A DNA stretch of 55,545 nucleotides from Comamonadaceae bacterium PBBC2 (GTDB lineage: Bacteria > Pseudomonadota > Gammaproteobacteria > Burkholderiales > Burkholderiaceae_C): contig NKIO01000011.1 in NCBI GenBank assembly GCA_002255935.1, forward strand, positions 12,327 to 67,871, read 5' to 3'. The number at the start of each line of letters is the position of its first letter. The stretch's first letter is position 1. The position numbers and the translations under genes were made by a program. Below the pieces are notes generated by a model. The model searched no databases, had not been told where the DNA came from, and worked only from the letters and a program-made list of their open reading frames with translations. Shown here piece after piece: positions 1 to 9,392 of the stretch.

Positions 1-97
1 CGCCATCGGCCTCGGTCAGGGCTTTTTTGCACTCCATCATGGGAGCGTCGGTTTTTGCGCGCAGTTCAGCGACCATGCTTGCGGTAATTGCAGCCAT
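1..97 (-). CDS. tsf: Elongation factor Ts, N-terminal fragment (cut by window edge)
   Basis: Only the first 32 codons lie in the window; the gene continues past the left edge. The translation begins [20 protein letters not shown] and continues [12 protein letters not shown]. This is the UBA-like N-terminal domain of EF-Ts, the part that contacts EF-Tu, which EF-Ts recycles by exchanging GDP for GTP. It lies downstream of rpsB on the same strand, the classical rpsB-tsf order, with an intrinsic terminator hairpin between the two. The start is the ATG read from 97 down to 95. The identification is secure from the N-terminus and the context. Confidence 0.95.
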
Positions 98-131
98 TTG
101 ATTTCTCCGTATTCAATCTAAAAGTCAGGTT

Positions 132-158
132 AAAAAAAAGGGGCCACAAAGCCCCTTT
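132..158 (-). terminator. Intrinsic terminator between rpsB and tsf
   Basis: Read on the minus strand, an AAAGGGGC arm, a six-base loop and GCCCC are followed by a run of eight T. It sits about 20 bases after the rpsB stop and about 35 bases before the tsf start, so it probably attenuates transcription into tsf rather than ending the operon. Confidence 0.85.
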
Positions 159-175
159 CATCGAGTCTTGGGGAA

Positions 176-925
176 TCAGGCCGAAGCGTCTTCCACTTCG
201 ACGAACTCGTCAGCGCCTTCGGTCACGGCTTTGACCACGTCGTTGACGGCGTTGGCACGGCCTTCGATGATGGCGTCAGCGATGCCACGGGCATACAAAG
301 CCACGGCCTTGGCCGAGTCATCGTTACCGGGGATGATGTAGTCGATGCCTTCGGGCGAGTGGTTGGAGTCCACCACACCGATCAATGGGATGCCCAATTT
401 CTTGGCTTCGGCGATGGCAATCTTGTGGTAACCCACGTCGATCACGAAGATCGCGTCAGGCAAAGTGGCCATATCTTGGATACCGCCGATGTCTTTTTCG
501 AGTTTTTCAATCTCGCGCTTGAACATCAGTTGTTCTTTTTTGCTCAGGCTGTCGAGGCCAACTTCTTGCTGAGCCTTCATGTCCTTCAGACGCTTGATCG
601 AGGTCTTGACGGTTTTGAAGTTGGTCAGCATGCCGCCCAACCAACGCTGGTCAACGAAAGGCACGCCTGCGCGCTGGGCTTCTGCAGCCACCAGCTCACG
701 GGCTTGGCGCTTGGTGCCCACCATCAAAATGGTGCCGCGGTTGGCAGACAGTTGTTTCGCGAATTTGATCGCGTCCTGGAACATCGGTAGCGATTTTTCC
801 AGGTTGATGATGTGGATCTTGTTGCGGTGGCCGAAGATGAAGGGGGCCATCTTGGGGTTCCAGAAGCGGGTTTGGTGACCGAAGTGGACACCGGCTTCCA
901 GCATTTCGCGCATGGTAACGGACAT
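176..925 (-). CDS. rpsB: 30S ribosomal protein S2
   Basis: Small-subunit ribosomal protein S2 (uS2), which joins late in 30S assembly near S1. The protein opens [20 protein letters not shown], the conserved S2 N-terminus, and contains [20 protein letters not shown] and the [13 protein letters not shown] segment typical of the family. Its 249 residues match the usual length. I chose the ATG at 925 rather than an in-frame codon 12 bases upstream because GGAG lies 7 bases before 925 and the family starts here. It is the first gene of the rpsB-tsf operon, behind a leader of about 160 bases and an extended -10 promoter. Confidence 0.98.
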   Translation of the reverse strand: MSVTMREMLEAGVHFGHQTRFWNPKMAPFIFGHRNKIHIINLEKSLPMFQDAIKFAKQLSANRGTILMVGTKRQARELVAAEAQRAGVPFVDQRWLGGMLTNFKTVKTSIKRLKDMKAQQEVGLDSLSKKEQLMFKREIEKLEKDIGGIQDMATLPDAIFVIDVGYHKIAIAEAKKLGIPLIGVVDSNHSPEGIDYIIPGNDDSAKAVALYARGIADAIIEGRANAVNDVVKAVTEGADEFVEVEDASA

Positions 926-1087
926 AAAGTACTCCAAAGGTTGTGTCTAAAATCCAACCCACTGATCACACCGAATCTGCTTCGGCGCAACACCTTGAGG
1001 GGCTGGTTTGCGGATGTGCTTGTTGGTTTAGCGTTCATTCAAGCAAGTAGCGAGAATGACAACAGCTCAGGGCAACAAAGCCTTAGG

Positions 1088-1096
1088 ATTATAGCA
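1088..1096 (-). promoter_or_regulatory. Extended -10 promoter of rpsB
   Basis: On the minus strand the sequence reads TGCTATAAT, a perfect -10 hexamer with an extended-10 TG. No good -35 is visible 16-18 bases upstream. It would give an rpsB leader of about 155 nucleotides, and its upstream part overlaps the start of the divergent amidase gene. Confidence 0.6.
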
Positions 1097-1127
1097 TCCT
1101 GACTCAGCCTGAATGGAGCCTATGCAC

Positions 1128-2477
1128 ATGAAAGCCGACCTGATTGCCACTCGGCAAGCCATTTTGAATGGCGAAATACACCCCCAAGCCGTGGCCGAAG
1201 CCTGTCTGGACCAAGCCCAAAGCACCGCCTGCAAAGATGTATTTCTTCAGTTGACGCCTGAAACTTTGCTCGGCACTGCTGGGCCAGTGGCCCTGTCACA
1301 AAGCCCACTGGCTGGTTTGTCCGTTTCGGTCAAAGATCTTTTTGATGTGCAGGGGCAGGTCACCGCTGCAGGCTCGATCGTCTTGCAAAACCGCCCCCCC
1401 GCCACAGAAGACGCGACAGCCATTCAACGACTAAAAGCGGCAGGCGCCGGACTGATTGGGCGCACCAACATGGTGGAGTTTGCTCTGTCTGGCGTGGGTG
1501 TGAACCCCCACCACGGCACCCCGGCCGCTTGGGATGCTCGCACCGACCAGGCCGTCGGCCAGCCGCACGAGGCCCATGTGCCCGGCGGCTCCAGTTCGGG
1601 CGCTGCCGTTTCCGTAGCCACCGGTGCGGCGTTCATTGGCTTGGGCTCGGACACGGGGGGGTCCATCCGCATCCCGGCTGCACTCAATGGCCTTGTGGGT
1701 TTCAAAAACACCGCACGGCTGGTGCCCACCACGGGTGCCTTGCCCCTGTCCACCACACTCGACACCGTCTGCGCCCTGACCCGCACGGTGCGCGACACGG
1801 TGTTGGCGCACGAAATTTTGTCCAACCGCAAGGTGCCCACCGCCCACCGCCCCTTGGCTGGCTACCGCCTGGCTGTGGTGAACACCTTGATGCAAGACCA
1901 CATGGATGCCCAAGTGAGTCGTGCCTTTGAACGCAGCTTGGCCATCTTGCGCAGTGCCGGCGCGCAAATCGCTGAGATGGACCTGCCTGAACTGCTCGAA
2001 TTGACGCCCATGATGAGCACTGGGGGATTTAGCCCCGCCGAAGGCTATGCATGGCACCGGCAACTGTTGGCGCAGGACGGTGCCCGCTACGACCCGCGTG
2101 TGGCGCAACGCCTCCTGCGCGGCGAAGGCATGATGGCCTGCGAATACATCGATTTGTTGCAGGCCCGCGCCCATTGGATCGAGCGCATGACACTGGTTCT
2201 GCAAAACTACGACGCGGTTTTGTCCCCCACCACCCCCATCACCGCACCCAAATTCAGCGATGTGGCACCGGGCAGCGAGCGGGATGCAGAATTTTTCAGA
2301 GTCAATGGCCTGCTGCTGCGCAACACCAGTGTGGTCAACACCCTGGACGGATGCGGCATCAGCCTGCCCTGCCACCACGCTGGAGACTTGCCGGTCGGCT
2401 TGATGGCCTGGCATGGTCCCATGCACGACGACACCCTCTTGCAATTGGCGCTGGTGCTGGAACCCCTGCTGGGCTGA
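1128..2477 (+). CDS. Amidase-signature family amidohydrolase
   Basis: Amidase-signature (AS) enzyme of the GatA/amidase superfamily, hydrolysing an amide by a Ser-cisSer-Lys triad. The candidate catalytic Lys is in SVKDLFDVQG, the glycine/serine stretch is VPGGSSSGAAVSVATGAA, and the nucleophile region is GSDTGGSIRIPAALNGLVG. About 450 residues is normal for the family. Three in-frame ATGs compete (1113, 1122, 1128). The GGAG at 1115-1118 is best spaced for 1128, so I use that one. The stop lies only 5 bases before nnr, suggesting co-transcription. No gatB or gatC is adjacent, so a role in tRNA amidation is unlikely. The substrate cannot be told from sequence. Confidence 0.88.
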   Translation: MKADLIATRQAILNGEIHPQAVAEACLDQAQSTACKDVFLQLTPETLLGTAGPVALSQSPLAGLSVSVKDLFDVQGQVTAAGSIVLQNRPPATEDATAIQRLKAAGAGLIGRTNMVEFALSGVGVNPHHGTPAAWDARTDQAVGQPHEAHVPGGSSSGAAVSVATGAAFIGLGSDTGGSIRIPAALNGLVGFKNTARLVPTTGALPLSTTLDTVCALTRTVRDTVLAHEILSNRKVPTAHRPLAGYRLAVVNTLMQDHMDAQVSRAFERSLAILRSAGAQIAEMDLPELLELTPMMSTGGFSPAEGYAWHRQLLAQDGARYDPRVAQRLLRGEGMMACEYIDLLQARAHWIERMTLVLQNYDAVLSPTTPITAPKFSDVAPGSERDAEFFRVNGLLLRNTSVVNTLDGCGISLPCHHAGDLPVGLMAWHGPMHDDTLLQLALVLEPLLG

Positions 2478-2482
2478 TCCAG

Positions 2483-3952
2483 ATGGAAAAGCTCAGCCCT
2501 TCAAGCCTCTGGCCGGTCTACCAACGCGACGCCTTACGCGCCCTGGAGCGGGAGCTGCAAGCCAGAAGCACAAGCCCATTGATGGTCCAAGCTGGCCAAG
2601 CCACCGCCCAACTGGCACTGGCCGTGGCACCCCACGCACAGCGCATTTGGGTTGCCGCTGGTCCTGGCAACAATGGCGGGGACGGTTTGGAGGCCGCCAT
2701 GCACTTGCATCAGGCCGGCAAAGAAGTCATCGTCAGCCTTTGGCTTGACCCGGAGAAACACCCAGCCGATGCCAAGGCCGCCTTGGCCCGCGCACTGCAA
2801 GCGGGCGTATCGGTGCAAACCCAAATGCCCACGCCCTGGCTGGCCAGCATGACCGAGCAGGACTTGTGCATCGACGCCTTGCTGGGCATCGGTGGCACGA
2901 AACCTCTGAAGTCTGAATTGCAAAAGTGGGTGAACGCGATGAACACCTCGCCAGCCCGGGTGCTGGCCATCGACATTTCCACCGGATTGGACGCTGATTC
3001 AGGACAAATTCAGCCCGAGACCCAGGCTGTGCATGCAAGCCACACCTTGACATTTTTGGCGGGCAAACCCGGCCTCTTCATGAACCATGGCCGGGACGTG
3101 TGCGGGCAAATTTGGCTGTACCGCCTGGAAGGCGCATTGCCCGCCCACAGAACCTTTCAAAGACCTGCGCCCCAGGCGATGCTCAACGTGACAGCCAAGC
3201 GGCCCGTCAAAACCCATGCCAGCCACAAAGGCAGCCATGGCGACGTCGTGATCGTGGGTGGTGCGTCAGGCATGGGCGGTGCCGCCGTGCTGGCAGCCAC
3301 TGCGGCCTTGCATGCGGGTACGGGCCGAGTCATGGTCAGCTGGTTGGGCGGGTCCGCCAACACGCTGCCACCGGATGTGATGCAGCCAGACGCAGCCGCG
3401 TTGGATCTGGAACGCCTCAGTGTGGTGGCGGGCTGTGGTGGCGGCCAGGCCATCGCCGAGCGTTTGCCGGACATCTTGCAACGCAGCGCCCATCTGACTT
3501 TGGACGCCGACGGCCTCAATGCACTGGCCGCTGACGAGGGATTGAAGACACTCCTTCGTTTGCGAGGCCCTGACAAACCCACCGTGCTCACGCCGCATCC
3601 ACTTGAAGCGGCGCGCCTCCTGGGCATCAGCACAGCACAGGTGCAAGCCGATAGGCTGGCCTGTGCGCAACGCATCTCAGAACAGTTTTCATGTGTGGTG
3701 GTGCTCAAAGGCTCTGGCTCCATTGTGGCTGCCCCAAACCGCCTGCCGGTCATCAACACCACCGGCAATGGTCGCTTGGCCACGGGTGGCACCGGCGATG
3801 TGTTGGCAGGCTTGGTGGGCGCTCGCATGGCCCAAGGCATGAGCGCCTGGAATGCCGCATGCGCAGCCGTCCATCAACATGGTTTGATCGCTGACCAATG
3901 GCCTGCGGACAAGGGCTTCACTGCCCAGCGTTTGGCGCTGCAAATCCAGTGA
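2483..3952 (+). CDS. nnr: Bifunctional NAD(P)H-hydrate epimerase / ADP-dependent NAD(P)H-hydrate dehydratase
   Basis: Metabolite-repair enzyme. The N-terminal YjeF_N domain epimerises damaged NAD(P)H hydrates and the C-terminal ribokinase-like YjeF_C domain dehydrates the S form, using ADP. The N-domain signature GPGNNGGDG is at residues 60-68, and the nucleotide-binding GGTGDVLAG is near residue 435. Length is 489 residues, within the usual range for the fused enzyme. The open frame extends far upstream through the amidase gene, but the ATG at 2483, just after the amidase stop, is where family similarity begins. It is probably co-transcribed with the amidase. Confidence 0.93.
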   Translation: MEKLSPSSLWPVYQRDALRALERELQARSTSPLMVQAGQATAQLALAVAPHAQRIWVAAGPGNNGGDGLEAAMHLHQAGKEVIVSLWLDPEKHPADAKAALARALQAGVSVQTQMPTPWLASMTEQDLCIDALLGIGGTKPLKSELQKWVNAMNTSPARVLAIDISTGLDADSGQIQPETQAVHASHTLTFLAGKPGLFMNHGRDVCGQIWLYRLEGALPAHRTFQRPAPQAMLNVTAKRPVKTHASHKGSHGDVVIVGGASGMGGAAVLAATAALHAGTGRVMVSWLGGSANTLPPDVMQPDAAALDLERLSVVAGCGGGQAIAERLPDILQRSAHLTLDADGLNALAADEGLKTLLRLRGPDKPTVLTPHPLEAARLLGISTAQVQADRLACAQRISEQFSCVVVLKGSGSIVAAPNRLPVINTTGNGRLATGGTGDVLAGLVGARMAQGMSAWNAACAAVHQHGLIADQWPADKGFTAQRLALQIQ

Positions 3953-3962
3953 TGCGGCCATG

Positions 3963-3992
3963 AAAAAGGCCATGCGACGCATCGCATGGCCT
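3963..3992 (-). terminator. Intrinsic terminator downstream of rnr
   Basis: A perfect 10-bp stem (AGGCCATGCG / CGCATGGCCT, six-base loop) is followed on the minus strand by TTTTT. It lies between the convergent nnr and rnr stops and best fits rnr transcripts, because the T tract is on that side. Confidence 0.75.
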
Positions 3993-4010
3993 GCACAGGA
4001 CTGACACCGA

Positions 4011-6317
4011 TCAACGGCGAGAACGGCTCGAGCGTGGCCCTTTGGGCTTGCCGGCAACTTTCTTGGTCGAGGCTTTTTTCACCGAGGCCTTGAGCGCCTG
4101 GATCGGTGAACGGTTGCGTTCGGCGTCGGCCATGCGGCGGTCTGCGGCGCGGTCGCCTTTGACCGCACCTTGCCGTTTCTTGGCATGTGGCACATCGGCA
4201 GCAGACACGCCTTTGTCACGCATGGCGCGGGGCAGCAAATCGTCACCAGGATGGACCAAGCGGAAATCGATCTTGCGACCGTCCAGATCCACACGACTGA
4301 CCTGCACTTGCACACGCGTGCCAATGGCATAGCGGATACCGGTGCGTTCACCACGCAATTCTTGGCGCAACTCGTCAAAGCGGAAATACTCCCCGCCCAA
4401 CTCGGTGATGTGCACCAGACCTTCGACGTACAAAGCGTCCAAAGTCACAAAGATACCGAAGCTGGTGGCCGCCGACACGACACCGCCGTACTCTTCACCC
4501 AGATGCTCACGCATGTATTTGCACTTGAGCCAGGCTTCCACATCACGGCTGGCTTCGTCAGCACGGCGTTCGTTGGCGCTGCAATGCAGGCCCGCGGCCT
4601 CCCAGGCTTGCTGATCCGCAGCGGACATGCGCAAGCGAGGCGCATTCGCATCCGATGCACCTTTGGCCGCCTTGTTCTTTTCCAAGCGTTTGGTCAGCTT
4701 GGCATGGGCTTCGCCGGGCACCGGCAAATTGGGCAATTTGTACTTGCGGCCCAGCAAGATCGACTTGATGACCCGGTGCACCAGCAAATCCGGGTAGCGT
4801 CGGATCGGGCTGGTGAAATGGGTGTAAGCCTCGTAGGCCAAACCAAAGTGACCACTGTTGACCGGCGTGTAAATGGCCTGCTGCATCGAGCGCAAAAGCA
4901 TGGTGTGGATCTGCTGCGCATCTGGGCGGTCCTTGGTCGCTTGCGCGATCTTCTGAAACTCAGAAGTGTGCGGATCGTCGCTGATGCTCATGCCCAAACC
5001 CAACGCCTTGAGGTAATTGCGCAGGATGTCTTTTTTCTCGGCCGTCGGGCCTTCGTGCACACGGAACAAACCCGGGTGTTGGCCTTGTTGAATGAAGTCG
5101 GCGCTGCAAACGTTGGCCGCCAGCATGGCCTCTTCGATCAGGCGGTGCGCTTCGTTGCGCACGCGCGGCACGATTTTCTCGATGCGGCCGCTTTCATCGC
5201 ACACGATCTGGGTTTCGGTGGTTTCAAAGTCCACCGCCCCACGCACGGCACGTGACGCCAACAAGGCGCGGTACACGTCTTGCAGGTTCATCAGGTCGTT
5301 CACACGGGCTTTGCGCTTCAAGGCCTCTGGTCCGCGTGTGTTGGCCAAAATCGCTGCCACCTCGGTGTAGGTGAAGCGCGCATGGCTGTGCATCACCGCA
5401 GGATAAAACTGGTAAGCATGCACATCGCCCTTGGCATTGACCAGCATGTCGCAGACCATGCAAAGACGATCCACATCGGGGTTGAGCGAGCACAGGCCGT
5501 TGGACAGTTTTTCGGGCAGCATCGGGATCACACGCCGCGGAAAATACACACTGGTGGCGCGGTCGTAGGCATCGATATCGATGTCACTGCCCGTTTGCAC
5601 ATAGTGGCTCACATCGGCAATCGCCACCAGCAAACGCCAGCCTTTACCGCGACCGACTTTGGCCGGTTCGCAATACACCGCATCGTCAAAGTCACGCGCA
5701 TCCTCACCATCGATGGTGACCAAAGGCACGTCGCGCAAATCCACGCGGTCTTTGCGATCCTGCGCGCGGACTTTGTCCGGCAAGCCCTTGGCCTGGTCCA
5801 GACAGCCTGCAGAAAACTCGTGGGGCACACTGTATTTGCGCACCGCAATCTCGATCTCCATGCCCGGATCGTCGATCTCACCCAGCACTTCCTTCACGCG
5901 GCCCACGGGTTGGCCAAACAAAGCGGGCGGTTCGGTCAATTCGACCACCACCACCTGTCCTACTTTGGCCGTGCCTGTGGCCCCTTTGGGGATCATGACG
6001 TCCTGACCGTAGCGTTTGTCCTCGGGGGCAACTAGCCACAGCCCACCCTCTTGCAGCAAGCGGCCAATGATGGGTTGCTCGGGGCGTTCAACGATCTCGA
6101 CAATGCGCCCTTCTGGCCGGCCCTTGCGGTCCTGGCGCACGATGCGAACCTTCACGCGATCACGGTGCAAAACCGCACGCATCTCATTGGGTGACAGATA
6201 AATGTCCGACTCACCGTTGTCACGGATCAGAAATCCATGGCCATCACGATGCCCTTGGACACTGCCTTCAAATTCTTCCAGCAATCCGCTGGTTGGAGCT
6301 ACTTTTTTGATATACAA
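4011..6317 (-). CDS. rnr: Ribonuclease R (3'-5' exoribonuclease, RNB family)
   Basis: Processive 3'-5' exoribonuclease that degrades structured RNA. Order seen: cold-shock-like domain at the N-terminus (FEGSVQGHRDGHGFLIRDNG), RNB catalytic domain with DVPLVTIDGEDARDFDDAVY carrying the metal-binding aspartates, an S1 domain (GVVSAATSFGIFVTLDALYV), and a basic Lys/Arg-rich tail. At 768 residues it lacks the N-terminal helix-turn-helix region of E. coli RNase R. No ATG precedes the cold-shock domain. The TTG at 6317, with an AGGA 9 bases upstream, is the best start. The gene starts only 18 bases from the divergent tRNA-Leu, so the two promoters must overlap the genes. Confidence 0.95.
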   Translation of the reverse strand: MYIKKVAPTSGLLEEFEGSVQGHRDGHGFLIRDNGESDIYLSPNEMRAVLHRDRVKVRIVRQDRKGRPEGRIVEIVERPEQPIIGRLLQEGGLWLVAPEDKRYGQDVMIPKGATGTAKVGQVVVVELTEPPALFGQPVGRVKEVLGEIDDPGMEIEIAVRKYSVPHEFSAGCLDQAKGLPDKVRAQDRKDRVDLRDVPLVTIDGEDARDFDDAVYCEPAKVGRGKGWRLLVAIADVSHYVQTGSDIDIDAYDRATSVYFPRRVIPMLPEKLSNGLCSLNPDVDRLCMVCDMLVNAKGDVHAYQFYPAVMHSHARFTYTEVAAILANTRGPEALKRKARVNDLMNLQDVYRALLASRAVRGAVDFETTETQIVCDESGRIEKIVPRVRNEAHRLIEEAMLAANVCSADFIQQGQHPGLFRVHEGPTAEKKDILRNYLKALGLGMSISDDPHTSEFQKIAQATKDRPDAQQIHTMLLRSMQQAIYTPVNSGHFGLAYEAYTHFTSPIRRYPDLLVHRVIKSILLGRKYKLPNLPVPGEAHAKLTKRLEKNKAAKGASDANAPRLRMSAADQQAWEAAGLHCSANERRADEASRDVEAWLKCKYMREHLGEEYGGVVSAATSFGIFVTLDALYVEGLVHITELGGEYFRFDELRQELRGERTGIRYAIGTRVQVQVSRVDLDGRKIDFRLVHPGDDLLPRAMRDKGVSAADVPHAKKRQGAVKGDRAADRRMADAERNRSPIQALKASVKKASTKKVAGKPKGPRSSRSRR

Positions 6318-6335
6318 TCCTTTTATTCCTGAGGC

Positions 6336-6420
<85 letters not shown>

Positions 6421-6443
6421 ATCTTATCGAATAAGATGCATTC

Positions 6444-6476
6444 AAAGCCGTTGATTTTTGATCAACGGCTTTTTTG
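6444..6476 (+). terminator. Intrinsic terminator after tRNA-Leu
   Basis: A 10-bp perfect stem, AGCCGTTGAT / ATCAACGGCT, has a five-base loop and is followed by TTTTTT. A smaller hairpin (ATCTTAT/ATAAGAT) lies between the tRNA 3' end and this stem and may help processing. Confidence 0.9.
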
Positions 6477-6549
6477 TTGCCCAATTCACAAAGCGACGAA
6501 AAACAGCCCCAGCCGTCAGCCAGGCGGCTGAACAGCATCGGGCCGAACA

Positions 6550-7938
6550 TCAAACCGGAACCCCCACCAAGTCGTGACCTTCCACACCCACGATGCGGGC
6601 ACGGATGAGTTCTCCGACTTTGAATGTTTTGCTGATTTTTTCGGGCGGCAGCAAACGGACCACGCCGTCGATCTCGGGCGCATCGCCATAACTGCGGGCG
6701 ACACCACCACGGCGACCCATGGCTGGCGCCGAATCCACCAAGACCTGCATGCTCGAGCCCACGCGTTGGTGCAGCCGGTCGATCGACACTTCTTCGGCCA
6801 CCGCCATGAAACGGGCACGGCGCTCTTCGCGCACCGCATCGGGCAACATGCCGGGCAAGTCGTTGGCGGTTGCGCCGTCCACCGGGCTGTAGGCAAAACA
6901 ACCCGCACGGTCAATTTGCGCTTCGCGCAGGAAGTCGAGCAAATGCTGGAATTCTTCTTCGGTCTCACCGGGGAAGCCCGCGATGAAGGTGCTGCGGATG
7001 ACGAGTTCAGGACACAGTTCGCGCCAGCGCTGGATACGCTCGAGGTTTTTCTCACCACTGGCTGGGCGCTTCATGCGCTTGAGCACATCGGGGTGGCTGT
7101 GCTGGAAAGGCACATCCAGATAAGGCAGCACCAAGCCTTCGGCCATCAAGGGGATGATGTCGTCCACGCTGGGGTAAGGGTACACATAGTGCAAACGAAC
7201 CCAAGCATCGTGTTCGCGGGCCATCTCACCCAAGGCGCGCACCAACTCCAGCATACGGGTCTTGATCGGCTTGCCATCCCAAAAACCCGTGCGGTATTTC
7301 ACGTCCACGCCATACGCTGAAGTGTCTTGGCTGATGACCAGCAACTCTTTGACGCCGCCTTCAAACAAGGCTTTGGCCTCCTTGAGCACATCGCCAATCG
7401 GGCGCGACACCAAGTCACCTCGCATGGACGGGATGATGCAGAAAGTGCAGCGGTGGTTGCAGCCCTCGCTGATTTTCAAGTAGGCATAGTGGCGCGGTGT
7501 GAGCTTGAGGCCTGCCTCGCCAAAACCACCGGGCACCAGATCGAGGAAAGGATCATGGGGCTTGGGCAGATGGGTGTGCACCGCGTCCATCACTTCTTGT
7601 GTGGCGTGAGGACCGGTCACGGCCAGCACGCTGGGGTGCATTTCGCGGATCATGTTGCCGCCGCCCTCGCCCGTCTTGGCGCCCAGGCAGCCCGTGACGA
7701 TCACTTTGCCGTTTTCATTGAGGGCTTCGGCAATCGTGTCCAAGCTTTCCTTGACGGCATCATCAATGAAGCCGCAGGTGTTGACGATGACCAAATCGGC
7801 ACCGTCAAAAGTTTTGGAGGTTTGGTAACCCTCAGCGCTCAGTTGCGTGAGGATCAACTCGGAGTCGGTCAAGGCCTTGGGGCATCCCAAGCTGACAAAG
7901 CCCACTTTGGGGGCGGGTGTGGAAATCGTTTCGCTCAT
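6550..7938 (-). CDS. rimO: Ribosomal protein S12 methylthiotransferase RimO
   Basis: Radical SAM methylthiotransferase that adds a methylthio group to the conserved Asp of ribosomal protein S12. The UPF0004 domain carries cluster-binding Cys 19, 55 and 84. The radical SAM cluster is CNHRCTFC, with Cys 160, 164 and 167. A C-terminal TRAM-like domain closes the 462-residue protein. The [15 protein letters not shown] opening separates RimO from MiaB. I start at the ATG at 7938, preceded by GGGG, rather than 39 bases upstream, because family similarity begins just after it. It follows phaR on the same strand after 57 bases. Confidence 0.95.
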   Translation of the reverse strand: MSETISTPAPKVGFVSLGCPKALTDSELILTQLSAEGYQTSKTFDGADLVIVNTCGFIDDAVKESLDTIAEALNENGKVIVTGCLGAKTGEGGGNMIREMHPSVLAVTGPHATQEVMDAVHTHLPKPHDPFLDLVPGGFGEAGLKLTPRHYAYLKISEGCNHRCTFCIIPSMRGDLVSRPIGDVLKEAKALFEGGVKELLVISQDTSAYGVDVKYRTGFWDGKPIKTRMLELVRALGEMAREHDAWVRLHYVYPYPSVDDIIPLMAEGLVLPYLDVPFQHSHPDVLKRMKRPASGEKNLERIQRWRELCPELVIRSTFIAGFPGETEEEFQHLLDFLREAQIDRAGCFAYSPVDGATANDLPGMLPDAVREERRARFMAVAEEVSIDRLHQRVGSSMQVLVDSAPAMGRRGGVARSYGDAPEIDGVVRLLPPEKISKTFKVGELIRARIVGVEGHDLVGVPV

Positions 7939-7995
7939 GCCCCCATTGTCCCCGCAAAAACGTCTGCGTTGTGACAAAAGGCCATGTTGTCTCGA

Positions 7996-8565
7996 TCAAG
8001 TCCTCAAACCCAGGACCCCCAGCATCTGCTCGGCGTTTTTCTGGATCTGTTTTTGCATTTGTTCCTGCATTTGGGCCATCACATTTTGTGAAGGATTGGC
8101 TAAACCAGAAAACATGTTTTGCATCAGCGGGTTTTGCCACTGCATGAATTGCGCCCAAACTTCAGGGCTCAAGGCTTGGGGATTGGCACCCAGCTTGGAT
8201 TGCCAGTCCATGAAGGACTGCACATGGTTCTCCAAATACGACCCCATGTACCCCTGCATGGTGTGGCCATAAAAACGGATGATGTTCGACAGCACCGCCT
8301 CGCTGAACATGGGCACGCCAGCCGACTCTTCTTCCAAAATGATTTGCAACAAGATGGAGCGCGTGAGGTCTTCGCCGGTTTTGGCATCACGCACCACCAT
8401 GGCCGTGCCGTTCATGACCAGCTTTTTCACCTCCGCCAGCGTCACATACGCCGACGCCTGTGTGTCGTACAAACGCCGGTTGGGGTATTTTTTGATCGTG
8501 CGCACCTCGACCGAGGCGTCTGGCCTTGCATCGGAAGAGTCGTTGGATGGGGTGGACTTGGGCAC
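7996..8565 (-). CDS. phaR: Polyhydroxyalkanoate synthesis regulator PhaR
   Basis: PHB/PHA accumulation regulator. In related bacteria it binds DNA and PHA granules and represses phasin genes. The N-terminal DNA-binding domain starts IKKYPNRRLYDT, the hallmark of PhaR, followed by the granule-binding region (GEDLTRSILLQIILEEE) and a Gln/Met-rich helical tail (MAQMQEQMQKQIQKNAEQM). Start choice is uncertain. A GTG at 8565 has GGAA about 9 bases upstream, while in-frame ATGs at 8601 and 8613 add residues with no family character. No PHA synthase or phasin gene is nearby, so targets lie elsewhere. Confidence 0.93.
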   Translation of the reverse strand: MPKSTPSNDSSDARPDASVEVRTIKKYPNRRLYDTQASAYVTLAEVKKLVMNGTAMVVRDAKTGEDLTRSILLQIILEEESAGVPMFSEAVLSNIIRFYGHTMQGYMGSYLENHVQSFMDWQSKLGANPQALSPEVWAQFMQWQNPLMQNMFSGLANPSQNVMAQMQEQMQKQIQKNAEQMLGVLGLRT

Positions 8566-8753
8566 GAGTGGTTCCAAAAAACACAAATGAACAGCAACCA
8601 TGCTGCACTGCAACAGATTCTAGGCAGCCCAACCGTCACCGCAAACCCTGTTTACCCTGATAAATCTGGCAGATTCAATGCCCACATCACCTGTTCAGGG
8701 GTTTTTATTGTCTGACGGCCCGAATCCGCCGCAATCCCTGCGAAAATAGAAAG

Positions 8754-9392
8754 ATGTTTACCGGAATCATCACCGGCGTGGGGCGAATCGTCGCCATTCA
8801 CGACCTGGGTCGCTCTTTACTCCACGGCAAGCGCCTCACCATCGAGGCCCCCGCCGGGTACCTTGACGATGTGGGCTTGGGCGACAGCATCGCCCTCAAC
8901 GGCGCTTGCATGACCGTCACCACCTTCAGCCCCGAGAGCCGTCAATTCACGATCGACATCTCGGCCGAATCGTTGGATAAAACCAGCGGCTTGGACCAAG
9001 AAGGCCCGATCAACCTCGAAAAAGCACTGCGCGCCCACGACCGACTGGGTGGCCACATCGTGTCCGGTCACGTCGATGGCGTGGGCCACATCAGCCACTT
9101 TGCCCAGATCGGCGAAAGCTGGGAGTTGCGCATTTTGGCGCCCCATGCCTTGGCCAAATACCTGGCTTACAAAGGCTCGATCACCGTCAATGGTGTGAGC
9201 CTCACGGTCAACCGCGTGGCCGACCTGGCCGATGGCTGCGAGATCAGCATCAACCTCATCCCCCACACCGTGGACAACACGGCGCTGGGCAGCTTGTCTG
9301 CTGGCAGCCCTGTCAACCTCGAAATCGACACCGTCGCCCGTTACGTTGAGCGCATGCTCAGCGCTGGCCTGATCCAGAAAGACCCTTCATGA
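8754..9392 (+). CDS. ribE: Riboflavin synthase alpha chain
   Basis: Riboflavin synthase, converting two 6,7-dimethyl-8-ribityllumazine molecules into riboflavin plus the pyrimidine intermediate. Two homologous lumazine-binding repeats are visible: [12 protein letters not shown] at the N-terminus and [13 protein letters not shown] opening the second repeat. The 212 residues fit the family. It begins the operon, and its stop overlaps the ribB start as ATGA. No FMN riboswitch consensus is recognisable in the 190 bases between phaR and this gene, so any FMN control would have to act differently. Confidence 0.96.
   Translation: MFTGIITGVGRIVAIHDLGRSLLHGKRLTIEAPAGYLDDVGLGDSIALNGACMTVTTFSPESRQFTIDISAESLDKTSGLDQEGPINLEKALRAHDRLGGHIVSGHVDGVGHISHFAQIGESWELRILAPHALAKYLAYKGSITVNGVSLTVNRVADLADGCEISINLIPHTVDNTALGSLSAGSPVNLEIDTVARYVERMLSAGLIQKDPS

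Noticed and set aside
2051-2482. Long N-terminal extension of nnr inside the amidase gene
   Set aside because: The extension is translated from the amidase gene in another frame. The family start and coupling point to the ATG at 2483.
4170-5255. 361-aa plus-strand frame inside rnr
   Set aside because: Antisense shadow of a GC-rich gene. It shows no family motifs and rnr fully explains the region. The same holds for the 251-aa frame at 5280-6035.
8566-8753. Possible FMN riboswitch upstream of ribE
   Set aside because: Checked for the conserved FMN-aptamer blocks (AGGGGCGG-like and GGTGAAAT-like); none are present.
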